DNA of 64,000 nt from Neostapfia colusana (GCA_030760725.1 JASWHV010000018.1:17206273-17270272); one strand, 5' to 3'. Shown: positions 1 through 12,082, counted from the stretch's first letter. The notes: generated by a model from the letters alone, not told the origin. Numbers and translations are program-made.

Positions 1-100
1 CCGCCCTCCGCCGCCCCGGCTGCCGCCGCACCAGATTTCGCCGACCCCGCCGCAGCCACCGCGCCGCATCCTACTTGGATAGGGTGAACATGGTCCAAAA
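1..100. other. GC-rich left edge, no gene assigned
   Basis: Bases 1-75 are C-rich (CCG-type codon runs) and then change abruptly to AT-rich sequence. It could be the tail of an exon or UTR cut by the window edge, but no start, stop or domain can be supported. Confidence 0.3.
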
Positions 101-440
101 TTGATTGATTAGTTGTTCAATTTACTTAATTTAGTAATTGATTGATTTTATTTATTTTAGTTATTTTACAAATTGGTTCTGATTTTAGTTATTTAATTCA
201 GTTAATTTATTCATTAGTTGTTTAATTGATTCATTAGTTGTTTAATTGTTTGATTAGTTGTTCAATTTAGTTAATTTAGTAATTGAGTTGATTTTAGTTA
301 TTTTAGTTATTTTAGAAATCGGTTCTGATTTTAGTTATTTAATTTAATTAATTGATTCATTAGTTGTTTAATTGATTGATTAGTTGTTTAATTTAGTTAA
401 TTCAGTAATTGATTGATTTAAGTTACTTTAGATATTTAAT
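101..440. repeat. AT-rich minisatellite-like tandem repeat
   Basis: About two and a half copies of a unit built from TTAGTTGTTTAATTGATT-type words follow each other, with unit starts near 101, 247 and 371. The first unit is longer because the word CATTAGTTGTTTAATTG is doubled inside it. Each unit also carries a GGTTCTGATTTTAGTTATTTA block. It does not code. Confidence 0.75.
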
Positions 441-1289
441 TTTTGCTTTACTCCCCGGCCTCGCTGCCCTGGCCCCTAGCTTAGGCGTCCAGCCCCTCAC
501 GCCTCCACCACTGACGCCTCACGCACCCAAGCCCTGGCCCGCCTCTCAACTCTTCCCCCAAGATGTCCTCCGCCACCGCCTCCATCACCGCCCGCCGCCG
601 CCCCAGCCGCCCCTGCCGTCGCTGCTGCCGCCGGCCACCGCCGCGCCCCGCCCTCGCTCGAATACGAGCCGCCGCGCCATCCCCGGCCCCCGCTGCCTCC
701 CTGGCCCCCTAGCGGGCCCCCTTCTTGGCCCACAGCAGCCCAGCCCGCCGCCGCCGCCAGACTCCGCGCCCTCTTTGAGTCATTTTTAATAATTATGTTT
801 TATTTATTAATTACTTGTGTGAAAATTGATTGAAAATTGAGTGATAATTATTCGCTTCACGACGTTTACCTATATACACCATCATGAGAGCATGTAATAC
901 GATAATTAATAGTAGGACATCTATCGAGCCGGGCTTTGGGGTCAACAGTGTCGGTGCGGACGCGAAGCACTCGTTGGAAACGACGGTGTGCACGAGACAT
1001 ACAGGGAGCTTCGAGCACCCAATGACGCGGAGAGACGCTCGACGAGAGCCGTCGGTCCGGGCTCGGCGCCCGACTGACCTCCCTCCAACGCTTGACCGCT
1101 CAACCGTCGTGACCCGTCGCAGAAGGGTACAAGGACCCCCCCCAACGACCCGTGACTGGTGTCCAAGCCCCCGAAAGGTCGGCGGGCTTTGGCTTCGTCC
1201 TTCTCCCGTTGTTCTTGAGACCCCAGACATGCCGAAGGGTTAGGTCGCATGGACGCAGACCCGTGCATTGACGGTCACCCCTATTCTTT
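441..1289. other. GC-rich then mixed sequence without a supported gene
   Basis: Bases 450-780 are strongly C-rich and would read as proline/alanine-rich peptide in several frames on both strands, which is composition rather than coding evidence. Bases 840-1270 have ordinary composition with overlapping unrelated reading frames. It may be the 5' part of the transposon carrying the pseudogene at 1441, but no terminal repeat was found. Confidence 0.3.
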
Positions 1290-1314
1290 CCCCCTCTCTC
1301 TCTATATTTCATTC

Positions 1315-1350
<36 letters not shown>
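1290..1350. repeat. CT microsatellite
   Basis: Two CT dinucleotide runs are separated by a short TATATTTCATTC spacer. They lie about 90 bases upstream of the first supported exon of the transposase-like pseudogene. Confidence 0.85.
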
Positions 1351-1352
<2 letters not shown>

Positions 1353-1440
1353 AATGACTAAAAATGAATGAGTAACGTAAAACTTTAGAATATGCATCAC
1401 CCATTTCTTAGCATATTTATCAATTACTCCTTACAACAGG

Positions 1441-3590
1441 ATGTCGTCAGAGAAGGGAAAAGGGAAGGGGCTAGTGGCTTCCTCAGGGAGGCACGAGACA
1501 CCCTTTTTAGGGGTAGTTCATCAGGTGAGAGCAGAGCTCTTAGATGTTGAGACATGTCCCGGACCTAGCGGGCAGACCTGTGGCCTTACAACGCACGGAG
1601 GTACATTTTCATTGGAAATTGCGTTATCTTATATATCACTTAGCAATTAACTATTCTTATCAATCCTTCTATTTTGCAGTCTGACTCAGAGTCATCTGAG
1701 TCAGAGTCAAGGGCTAGGGCGTCGCCATAGCCTTCGGGGTCGCCTGTGGCTGCCGCGGAGGCGCCTTGCGTGGAGCCTTCGGGCTCCAGTGGTGAGCAGC
1801 CTTTTGGGTCACCAGACATGGTCCTAGAGTAGAGGCGGCGGACGTGGAGGATGCACTTTGTGTCCCCTTCTCTAGTTCCTATAGAGCAGGTCACTATTCG
1901 CCCGGTTGGAGACACGTAAGCAAACTATCACATAATATTCAACTTTCAGTTTCTTTTGTTTGTGGGTACATTAATAAGTTCACTAAGTCCTTGCAGCTCC
2001 TGGTACGACTGCTCGTTCACGGGTCAGGGGCACAATAGATAGGTGTCCGGTTGCATCAGGTTTTTAATGCACCTGCACAATCCCGGTGTGATCGACGGGG
2101 TCCCTGCGACGTCGTGGGACGACTACGCTCATGTCTCTCACGAGGCACACAACAACCTTTAGGGGGCTGTGTGGGAAGATTTTATGGTAAGTGCTTAATA
2201 TTTTTTTGTAAATTATTATTCTTCAACTTGATTCAATTGTTAATGCATATCTCTTCAATATTATTTTTTTATGGTTGAGGTACCGTTTAAGAGGACACGG
2301 GCCAAAGCATTTTGGACTATGCTAGAGCCGTGTTCAACAGGAATGCGTGGAAGCTTGTAACGCAAGCGTTGTCGTACGCTCGCATTCAATCCGTGAACGA
2401 GTACCTCAAGCGACACCAGGAGTACCAGTCGGGGCCGTTTAGGAGGGCCTCGGACACGTACTTGACGGAGGAGCAGTATGTGGAGGTAAGTTGTTTGTGC
2501 TCAATTATTTCAATACTTAGTTATGTATATGGTATGTCAATGACATAACAAATATGTGCAGGTCAGTATTTCCTGGCTAGAGGGTCAGCCCGAAGCATAC
2601 TGAGCTCTCTGCCAGATGTGGGCTAGCGTTGCTTTCATCGCTAAGTCTAGGAGGGCTCTTGAATGCAGAGGTTCCGACTCAAAGCACTCCCATGGCCCCG
2701 ATGGCCATGTACGTTTGGCTAAACGCATGGTAAGAATAATAACCCTTCATAATATAATTGGCATACTATCACATATCTACAGGAGCGCGAGACCGGTCAG
2801 GTACCGACAGCCACTCAAGTCTGGAAGCGGGGTCATAACGACCCATCCCAGCCTGGGGAGTGCAGTCAGGTCACGACTGATCGACTGGTAAGTTATCAAA
2901 ACTTATCAATTCAATGGTTATTAATTTGTTGTTACTAATACGTAATTTTACTCCTTTTAGGAAAAGTATGGGCGAGAGGCTGTGAGGATACATGGCGAAG
3001 GGTACGATTGGGAAAACACGTCAATGGACCCTCGAGCCGTTTACGCTAGCGGAGGCGGGAAGGCACATGGACCGTTAGTTGGTCATTTTCTTTTATTTCT
3101 TTAAAAACTTGCTTCTTCTAATTATTATTCTTTTATTCCTTTGTAGGTTTGACATTTTCGATGGAGTTATCGACTCGAGGGTCGCACGACCTTTGATCGT
3201 CACTCCATCGACCGAGGGTTCCTCCATCGGGCAGACAATTCGTCGTCCCTCCTAGAGCGAGATAGAGGAGCTCCGTAGGGAGAGAGATGAGATCCGGAGA
3301 GAGAGGAAGGATCTCCTGAGGGAGAGGGATCTAGCCCGGGCCGCACAGGAGCAGCAAGCCGTCTACATGGCAAACTACATGGCTCAGATGCAGCGGCGAT
3401 GGAGGTATGTAATTGAATACAAATTAATTTAAATTCGTATCATTGTATTAGTATTTTGTTTTAATATTTTGCAATTACATGTCTTAGCTCGATAGAGTGG
3501 GCAGCAGATCCCGATCCCGACGTGGCAGCCGTCAGAGTTGGCCCCGCCACAAGTGCCTCCACCACACGAACATTCAGATATCTAGGTAAT
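1441..3590 (+). pseudogene. En/Spm-type (Transposase_24-like) transposon protein, nine decayed exons
   Basis: Exon-like blocks can be followed by GT-AG borders: 1441-1524, 1680-1915, 1997-2186, 2280-2485, 2562-2729, 2783-2887, 2961-3069, 3147-3404 and 3488-3586. The order of motifs resembles plant Ptta/En/Spm (Transposase_24) proteins: a Ser/Glu-rich N-terminus, a block with WASVAFIAKSRRALECRG, a block starting ERETGQVPTATQVW, then YGREAVRIHGEGYDW leading to GGGKAHGP, and finally a long charged coiled coil (EIEELRRERDEIRRERKDL). In-frame stops at 1728-1730 and 3253-3255, and frame changes between exons 3 and 4, show it is dead. The family assignment rests on motif order recognised by eye. The splice borders are seen directly and are unusually well kept for a pseudogene. 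Confidence 0.55.
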
Positions 3591-3631
3591 GTGTTTTTTA
3601 TTTGCTTTTTTATAATCTAAGAAAAACTTAG

Positions 3632-4084
3632 TGTAGTTTAGAGTGAGAGTGAGAGGGGGGAGAGGGAGGGAGTGAGAGTAAGAGATAGTGGTAGAGAGGG
3701 GGAGGGAGAGAGAGTGAGAGTGAAAAGGGAAAGAGGGAGGGAGAGAGAAACAGAGTGGTAGAGAGAGGGGGCTGAGAGAGAGAGGGAGTCATAGAGAGAT
3801 GGGGAGGGAGAGATGAGGGAGAAAGTTAGAGTGAGGGGGAAGGAGAGGGTGAGGGAGAAAGTGAGAGTGTGGAGGAGGGAGAGATTAGGCTCAAGCACTG
3901 CTGTATTCCATTGATCAGTGGCCATTAAATAGGCACGTTACAGGATGATGGAAGAGAGGTTACAAATGCTATATTGTAAGGAGTAGTGCTAACATGTACA
4001 GGAGAGATGGTAACGTGCATGAGAGAGATGTGGCATGCATAACAGATTCTATCAAGCGTCACCAACTAAGACTATTCTCCAATA
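3632..4084 (-). repeat. Probable 3' LTR of the copia relic
   Basis: On the minus strand the copia reading frame is followed by a polypurine tract (GAGGGGGGC, about 4085-4093) and then TATTGGAGAATAG, a decayed LTR start. About 165 bases further on is TATTTAATGGCC, a TATA-like box, followed by the CT-rich tract. The far end is placed at about 3632 only because CTACA gives a CA end; the boundary is uncertain and no partner LTR is visible. Confidence 0.5.
3638..3895. repeat. GA/CT-rich low-complexity tract
   Basis: About 250 bases are almost pure purine on the plus strand (GAGAGTGAGAGGGG-type words). The tract lies inside the probable copia LTR, where it would form the CT-rich part downstream of the promoter. 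Frames through it give only Ser/Leu/Pro repeats. Confidence 0.85.
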
Positions 4085-7000
4085 GCCCCCCTCAGCCTGG
4101 ACGATCCTAGATGTGCAGGCTGTTCTTGAAGTCGTAAAACAGTACTGAAGGAAGTCCTTTTGTGAATATATTGGCATATTGAAGAGACGAAGAAACATGA
4201 AGGACTTTTACTTCACCAATGTATACTTTGTCTCGAACAAAGTGAAGATAAATCTCTATGTGCTTGGTTCTCTCTGATGCTGAACTGGATTGTTGGACAT
4301 ATACATAGCACTAACATTGTCACAGAACAATGTCGTTCTGGCCACCGGTTGATGAAGTTCATTGAGGAGTTGGCACAACCAAGTTGCTTTAGACACTGCA
4401 TTTGCGACACCTCTGTACTCAGCCGCTGCACTAGATCGTGAAATGGTGGACTGTCTTTTAGAGGACCAGGATATGAGATTGTCGCCATAGAAAATGCAGA
4501 ATCCGGAGGTGGGTCATCTGGTGTTGGGACAGCCAGCCTAGTCCGAGTCTGAATAAGCAGTCAATGTGTTGTCTGATGACTTAACAAACTGAAGGCCATG
4601 CTTGACCGTTCCACGAACATAACGTAGAATGTGTTTGAGAAGTTGTAGATGGGGCTCCCTGGGAGAGTGCATGAAAAGACACACTTGTTGTACCGCGTAT
4701 GTTATATTAGGATGAGTGATTGTTAGATATTGAAGAGCACCGGCAAGGCTTCTGAATTCAGTGGCATTGATCAACAGCTCACCTTCTGAAGCTGAAAGTT
4801 TGGACTTGTTGTTAACCGGGGTGCTAACAGGGTTGCAATGACTCATGTGTGCACGCTCAAGAATATCCAAAGCATACTGTTTTGGCTTAGAAAAATACCA
4901 GAGGCTGAATTTTGACTTGAATACCCAAAAAGTGATGCAAAGGTCCAAGGTCAGTCATTGCAAATTCCTTGCAGAGCTTGTAAATGACAGGTTGCACTAG
5001 AGAGCTTGAGTTTGAAGTTAAGATAATATCATGGACGTATAATAGCAAATATGCAGTTGTGCAGAATGAACAAGGAGTTGTCAGACTTAGCTGAATGAAA
5101 TCCAATTGACAGTATGAATCTCTAAAAACAAAGAAACCAAGTACGTGGTGCCTGTTTTAACCCATATAATGACTTGTTGAGTTTGCAAACATGAGATAGA
5201 TGAGCAGAGTCAATAAACCCAGATGGTTGAGCATAGTACACCGTCTCAGATAAGTCACCATTGAATAATGCATTCTGGACATCTAATTGATGTATAGGCC
5301 AAGAGAGGATGAGGTAGCAATACCCAACACTTGTGTGTATTGTTGCCGGTTTGATAACTGGACTAAAGGTCTTCTGAAAAGCAATACATTCCTCCTGAGT
5401 GAAGCCTCTGACAACCCAACGCGCTTTATAGTGATTCAGTGTTCCACCCGGATTGAATTTATGCCGGAAAATCCATTTACCAGTGACCATATTAGCACCT
5501 GAAGGTTTAGACACAAGAGACCAAGTATTGTTTGACATCAAAGCATTATATTCCTCATGCATAGCACGGTTCCAGTTAGGATCTTTAAGAGCTGAGCAAT
5601 AGTTGGAAGGAATAGGTGAGATGGTTTCACTGGAAGACAGAGTTATAATGATACGTGGCTGGAAAATCCCTTCCTTATCTCTTGTGGTCATGTGGTGTTG
5701 TGGAACGACTTTTTGTGGTGATGGACTAGGCTATGGTGATGGACTGGGTGACAGAAGGCCATGAGCCGATGTACTGGAGGTGCCATGTGCCGAAGGAGAG
5801 GAAAACAGGGAGCTACGTGTAGTTTTGTTTGTGAAAGGTCGAGTGGGATCTGCACTATGTGTGGTATGTCTGGAGGTGTAGGTGTTTTGACAGTGGGATT
5901 TGCTGGTGTATCAGCATAAGGAAAACATGTCTCATAAAAAATAACATTCGTGAGATAATAATATGGCGAGTAGTTAAGTCCATGAATTTGTATCCCTTAT
6001 GTTCACCTGGATATCGTAGGAAAAGACAAGCCGTAGACCTAGGATCGAGTTTGTTTCGAGCTAGAGAGGTGGTATTTGGATAACATAAACAACCAAAGAC
6101 TCATAAATGAGAGTAATCCAGCTGTTCTCCAAATAAGGCTTGATAGGGTGTCCAAAAATTCAGAGGTTTGCAGGGACGTCCGTTGAGAAGGTATGTGGCT
6201 GTGAGTAGTGACTCGACCCAGTACTTAGGTGGAAGATGTGCCTGAAAAAGCAAGGTTCAGAGGACATCGTTAATTGTGCGTAAGGAACACTCGGCCTTCC
6301 CATTTTGTGCAGAGGAGTATGGATAGGAGAATCGAAAGCTAATCCCATGTCTAAGGAAAAAGGAACAAAGAGTATTGTTGTCAAACTCTTTTCCATTATC
6401 ATATTGGAAACACTGAATGCTTGATCTGAATTGGCTGAGGACATATGTGTGGAAGTTTTGTATGACGGACGGTGCATCAGATTTGTTTCATAGTGGGAAT
6501 GTCCATAAGTAACGTTTGTAATCGTCAAGAAGAACGATATAGTACTTGAAGCCAGTGACGACGCTTTCAATAGGCGATGTCCAAAGATCGCAATGCATAA
6601 GTTGAAAGGAAAAATAAGTTACAGAATATGAACTTGGAAAAGGCAACCACACATGGCGTCCTTTCTGACAAGCATCCCAGACATGTGAGATTTTATTTGT
6701 GTCTGGAACAGAGAATTGAGATAGAATGTTTCCTAAGCTTCTTTTTCCTTGATGTCCTAGCCTGCGATGCCAGAGTGTGGAGGTAGTGGCCATGAGTGAT
6801 GTTGATGATGAGGTCGCCCGGAGAGGGTAGAATGGGTACAGCTCGCCAGAGCTGTTGGACCTCATGATCACGTCCCTGGTGAGTAGATTCTTTACAGAGA
6901 AGCCGAAAAGATCAAATTCCATAGAACAACAATTATCAATTGTGAACCTTCGAACTGAAGTTAGGCTGTGAATAAATTTTGGTGTGTGTAAAACATGTGG

Positions 7001-7130
7001 TAAACGGAATGTGGCAGATGGTGTGTGCAGAGTTATGAATCCAGTGCCAAGAGCAGGATTGTGTGAGAACCATTACGAACAATAACATTCGAGGAATTGT
7101 GCGTGTCTTGTAGTCCACAACTGCCAACTG
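4085..7130 (-). pseudogene. Ty1/copia polyprotein relic (IN-RT-RNase H), 5' truncated
   Basis: Reading on the minus strand, the order is gag-pre-integrase and zinc region (6700-7127, LWHRRLGHQGKRSLG), integrase core (6160-6670, LMHCDLWTSP and YYIVLLDDYKRYLWTF), then RVT_2 reverse transcriptase (4890-5650, GKWIFRHKFNPGGTLNHYKA, KSLYGLKQAPRTW) and the start of RNase H (4540-4900, AGALQYLTITHPNI, AYSDSD). This is the copia order (IN before RT). It is clearly dead: several frameshifts and stops, the RT box reads YVHD instead of YVDD (near 5030), and one zinc-binding Cys is Trp (HVWDAC, near 6680). Gag and protease are missing upstream of 7130, so the element is truncated. Confidence 0.88.
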
Positions 7131-10100
7131 TCACCTCCTAGTTGGCACACTTAAGATGGCAGTCCCACCTGTGGGTCCAGGTCCCCGTCTGGTTTTGCAC
7201 CCAACGAGTGAAGACGCAGGTGAGATTTTTCACCTGCGGGCGTCACCAGCCTCCGACCCAACATGTGGGTGAGGGTATTAATTTTTAGCCGTGGGTGCCC
7301 ACTGGGCAACTGAAATTGCTACTTGTTGAGACTATTGAGATTGTTATGAGAACGAATTCGGTGAGTGAGAGTTGGGACCATTGAATCTTGTGGAGTATTA
7401 GGATTCTTTTCAATAAAATCAATCCTATGCAGTCATAGGTTTGTCGTTCCCAATGACACTCTACTGATGAGTTGTATCCCTTCCTCGTCCCATTGAGAAA
7501 GTTAATTATGAAGCAGCCAAACTTTACAAGTAAGCTTCCCCAGACAGACGGAATTGCTTTGACCTAATTTAGGACTTTCCAGTATATATTGTTCTGCAAT
7601 CAGAGTTTCTGACTTTTTTTGCTTATGTTCTATCATGAGAGTTGAGACTGTTGATATTTGTGTCTAAGTGTTGATTATTATTACCAGCATGCATATGTGA
7701 CATCTTATTTGTTCTCGTCATATAAGTATTATGTTTACTGTTTAAATTGTTCTACCATCAAATTCAGAGTTGAGATTATTCTGCCATGAGTGTGTACATG
7801 TGAATATGTCAATTAAGTGTCATTAATGTATATGTCAACTAATTGTTCTAATATATAAGTTAAATTGTTCCACCATTAGAGTTGGCATAGATACATTGTG
7901 GTGATTGTCTTAGGACATGTGATATAATAGACTGTCACATGATCTGTGAGACTGCTAGAAGATTAGAGTTCCTGGAAACTTGACAGGGATCCGAAATATG
8001 TCTGAGACCGGCATGTGAGGGTGGTAAATCTAACCCATGGGTGCGAGTTTCAGGTGTACCCGCGGTCTCTCTCGTTTCAGGTGGGTTCTTGCTGCACCAG
8101 GAAGCCAACATCACAGGGCATGATGGTGGCCTGCATGAATTCGATCGGGATGGTGGCCGATCAGAATATGCGAGCTTGGCCTCCTCTCCCATTAAACGCT
8201 CCTCCATGGAGACTGGATATTCTAGCCTCAAAGTAATAAAAATCATCTAAATAACCCTCGGGATGTTTTTGTTGAGTTGTTTCGACAAAGATAAGTCTAT
8301 TAACCCCTCGACATATTGTTAGCCAACTACGTAACTCTGAACTATAAAACTAGGTATTTTCTACCCCATATATTTGTAATGTCACCTATTTCACACACCC
8401 TATACTAGTTTTAGAGAGTGATTTAGTCACTCTAAATTGTTGAGATGATCTATCTTGCCGAATTGAATGGGAGTGAGGCCCATGTGTGAACTAACAAGTG
8501 CAAAACCACTTAACAAACCGTCTCTCGATGTTCCCTATCGCCTGGTCACCCCCCCTCACTGATGCATCCAGTGACACTGCCCCTCATTCTAGAAGTGATA
8601 CTTTGCTTATGCTCATCTATACAAGCTTAATTGTCACAAGTAGTTCTGTTTTCCATGTTTTGTTAATGGTTATCACTTCCTTGTATGTATTTGTAAAGTA
8701 ATAAAGGTAATTAAGGGAAGAACAACCTTGCCCCATTGCCCTGTGATTCAATTCCCATTTACTTTTTTATAAAAATTGTTGAGTTACGTTGTTATAGTGA
8801 TACTAGGTATCACAATTTACAGAATCATTTTTCATTCTAAATCAGATTTTGATTATAAATATTGATGTATTGCACCTCGAGATTCTTTCGTTACTTCTGC
8901 CTAAATGAATATGCTGGAATGAAGAGTGAAAACCAGAGTTATGCCATGCCATGACAGTTTATTTCTTTTTTCTCAGGAAATCAATGGCCATTGCTTCATT
9001 TATAAATTAAATATTCAAGGCAAATGCGTGAGTTTGGCCTACATCTACAAACTGTTTTCTGCGACATTTTACCTCAGAGATGGCAATTTCCTTTTCTTTG
9101 CATAGGAACTAGTTCTCAGTTACGTAATTCATTTCTGGCCCCTGGTTTCTTGTGATAATACTACACATGGAATCATATGGTCAGTTTAATGCATATGTTC
9201 CCGCATATTCTATGTCCATCGATGAGTTTTGATAAGTCCAGCACTCCATTCACACTGCTTTGTGTTGTGGGATCATTTGTTCAGTCATTTAATGTATGTC
9301 TGTCAAACATTTGTGCCTCCATCGTACGTTTGGAGCTTCTTATACATTATAAAATGTGGTATTGAGACGTTGCAAATTTACTGTTTTTCTCTCGGCGCAT
9401 CATTGGTCCTAAGCAAGATTAAAATCTATAAAAATCTATAGGTGTGCCTGTTATTGTATCCAATCTGTGAGATTAGTATTTTTTCGGGATTGCGGAGAAA
9501 CAAAGGGATTATCTTTTAATGATTAAAGAAGAATTAATAAAACTAACCAGAACAGCTGTTTGTTCTTGAGGCTTCACATGAAAACGCCACTGCCTGTGAA
9601 GCACGTGACAGACCATTTTACCTTTTTATGTATGCTTAGCAAGACCAGAATTAAATGTACTCAAAACGCAGACATTTTTCATATTAAGGAATTTTAAGTT
9701 TTCAGGTGAAAAAATTTCTGGGTTTTGTTTTGGTTGCATTTGTGCAGCTCAAATTATCTCCAACCATATGACTGCACTTGGTTCTTTTCAAAAATGTACG
9801 TTATTCCGTTGTCTTATAATCTTGATATAACGGTGTTATGTAATATAGATTTTTTTCGTAAAACTGACATTTTAATTGGATCCTGAGCTTCTTACAGTGA
9901 CACGAGGTCAATTTTTTATTAGTACCGGGGAAACACTGTATACCTCTAGAACCAATTTTTAAAATATTGGTGTCATAATACTGTTTTTTTGTACGGCCAA
10001 CCCTTTTTCGACCGAGCTCTCTGCTGTAGATTTCGGTTGGCATGATTGGGATTTGATCCTAATAAACACTTGATTCCGAGGCCTCTTTTTTACTCTGCTT

Positions 10101-11317
10101 ATGCTTGATTTATTCTACCACTGTTCTGTTCTTACTCCTATTATTTTCAGCTCAAGTTGAGCAAGTATTGGCTCCAATTTGCTGTTCTTAGGATTCTGGA
10201 CTGAAATTTATTATTGTAACATGTTGCCCTGAGAGCTTTCGCACTATTAATTTGTCCTGTATAGCTTGGCTCCATGACGTTTCAGTTGGAACAACTAATA
10301 GTTTGCCTACAGATAGTCTATTATACTACTGCCAGTGTTTTCCTATAGATAGTCTATTATAGGGCTATTGAGACCTATCCTGTTGTACAATTTTCGACTG
10401 CTGCACCTTACACCTTAGCATGTGTGCTTGTACATTTGACGCCCATCTGTTGTGCACCCCTTAGTGTTCAACTTTTTTACTATTGATATGGGTGTGAATG
10501 ATATAGCCATTCAGTGTGTATGCTGTGCAGAGCAATGTTTTCTTGGAATGGAATGCCGCATTAGATAAACTTTATGCATATCAGATGTGTAAACCAATAT
10601 ATTATCTAGCTTTGTACGTAATGAACAAACAAGAAATTTTTTATTTTTCCAAATCCTAGTCTATGCCTGTTAGTATCTACAGGTCTCAAAACATTTTCCA
10701 TATTCCTTGTGTGTGTTACAATATGAATACTATGTGAGTGAAACCTTAGGGATAGGAGATTATGCTAATACCCTTGGCACTTCTACGGTGCAAAATTAAC
10801 ACCACATTATAATCAATATACAAGCAACTCATGCGTCTCATCCTGCTTGGAGAGAAATATTTTTTACGTAAATAATGATTATGAAGACTATCATTGTCTT
10901 GTAATGAAACTTTCATATACTTCAGCGATAGAATGTCGATATTAAATGTGTATTCTATCTCAAATAATTGTTTGATCCAGAGGCAATAAGTTCTTCACGC
11001 CAGGATGGAGGCATGAAACAAAAAATTAAGATAAATTCTGCTCATCACTCCTGCTAATCTTACAATGATGCTATGACGGAAGGAACATATGAATCATAAA
11101 GTTTCATCTACTCGTTTTGGTACACCATTCTTCATTCAGTAAAAGAACAACATAACAATAAAATATGCATTATAATCTGAATTATTCTTAAGAAAAATAA
11201 GGGAAACATTGGCTAGTGCGGTAAATATGAATGGTCATACATCTAATAAGGGACCAACAGCATGGTAGAGCCCTTCCATTGGTTCTATCAAAGGGACCAA
11301 CAGCAAAATCTGGAGAT
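7131..11317. other. Intergenic, no recognisable gene
   Basis: AT-rich sequence with scattered short direct repeats, for example TAAATTGTTCTACCAT near 7740 with a variant near 7860, and AGATAGTCTATTATA near 10313 and 10346. There is also an imperfect inverted repeat near 8410-8437 (TTAGAG..TGA / TCACTCTAA). Sequence near 8250-8480 has the look of a decayed non-autonomous DNA element, but ends and a target duplication could not be established. Reading frames here are short and give no known motif. The end (about 11240-11317) is probably the 3' UTR of the zinc-finger gene and contains a doubled GGGACCAACAGCA. Confidence 0.5.
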
Positions 11318-11985
11318 TTAATTCTTCTTCTTATTTTGTTTGCTATGGAAGCTCATGTGACCACCAAATGCTTGTGGTGAGTTGAATGTCGCTGAACAAA
11401 GCCTGCATGTGTGCACATTACGGTGGTGTGGTGTGGTGTACACTACCGGGCTCATAGCAGGTTGGACCACATCAACGGATGTGCCAGGTAGAACACCAAT
11501 TGGCTCCGGTTGTCCAGTTTGGACATAAAAGGGCATTGGATTCTGACCATAATATGTTGGTTCTGCATACGGTATTTTGCCATAAGGATCAATATTGGGT
11601 GCTGACCCAGAGTCCTCCCCCTGAAAGTAACTTGATGTCAGAAAGTTGACTTTATTTAGGTTAAAAAAGGATAAAGGGGCCAAGTGACAGAAACGACCTT
11701 GGAAATATTCATGGTTGGGTAGGTTGTTGGGTGCTCAAAGTTCGGACTCGGATCCAGCACCCTATCAGTAACAGGGCTTTGAATAAGTCCTTGTGGCACA
11801 AAGAGGCTACCAGATAGTGTAGGAGTATGTTCTGGTTGAGGCTGCTGCTGTGGTGGAGCTTCCATGCTGCTCAAATGTGCCGGGATTGCTGTTGTGCCTA
11901 ACAGTGCTTCATGCAGCGGGGAAATATAGGGGTTGGTTGTACCGAACTGAACATCCTTGGTGGGGGACCTATCAGAAGGATTCAT
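11318..11985 (-). CDS. Single C2H2 (QAFGGH) zinc-finger protein, two exons
   Basis: Exon 1 is 11985-11698 and exon 2 is 11620-11318, with a 77-bp phase-0 intron between AAG|GTCGTT and TTACTTTCAG|GG, giving about 196 residues. One zinc finger lies near the C-terminus (Cys168, Cys171, His184, His188; CX2CX12HX3H) and carries QAFGGH, a variant of the plant-specific QALGGH helix that contacts DNA; a basic KQNKKKN tail ends the protein. The rest is rich in Pro, Gln and Ser (PPQQQPQPEHTP), as in activation or spacer regions. I chose the ATG at 11985 because it is the first ATG in the frame after the TATA box. No EAR repression motif (DLNL or LxLxL) was seen. Both exons are open, so it is probably a functional nuclear DNA-binding regulator. 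The weak donor (GTCGTT) is the main doubt; if not spliced there, the protein is truncated before the finger. Confidence 0.7.
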
Positions 11986-12000
11986 CACTAATGGGATCAA

Positions 12001-12072
12001 AAGCTTTGTATGATTCTCTATGAGGACTATTGAGGGCAGCTTTGGATGATTCTCTTCGAGGACTATTGAGGG
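12001..12072 (-). repeat. Tandemly doubled 5' leader of the zinc-finger gene
   Basis: Two copies of an approximately 36-bp unit (AGCTTTG.ATGATTCTC then GAGGACTATTGAGGGC) lie head to tail between the TATA box and the start codon. They would form most of the transcribed leader. Confidence 0.8.
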
Positions 12073-12082
12073 CTATTTATAG
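12073..12082 (-). promoter_or_regulatory. TATA box of the zinc-finger gene
   Basis: CTATAAATAG on the minus strand lies about 90 bases upstream of the chosen start codon. Transcription would start near 12045, inside the doubled leader. Confidence 0.6.

Noticed and set aside
101..440. CRISPR-like or telomere-like repeat
   Set aside because: Units are AT-rich, imperfect and contiguous without unique spacers, and do not match plant telomere repeats; it is a simple tandem repeat.
409..789. Proline-rich frame of 126 codons
   Set aside because: It is due to C-rich composition, opposite-strand frames of similar length exist, and no recognisable protein or gene structure was found.
811..1268. Several overlapping frames on both strands
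   Set aside because: None shows a motif, codon pattern or splice context that favours one over the others.
3638..3925. Ser/Leu-rich frame through the GA tract
   Set aside because: Translation of a low-complexity repeat; any frame would stay open.
8246..8500. Possible non-autonomous DNA element with repeated ACCCTCG/CCCCTCG words
   Set aside because: Paired terminal repeats and a target duplication could not be found, so no boundaries can be given.
9801..10043. 80-codon frame on the minus strand
   Set aside because: Lys/Tyr-rich, AT-rich sequence, no motif, no plausible promoter or splice context.
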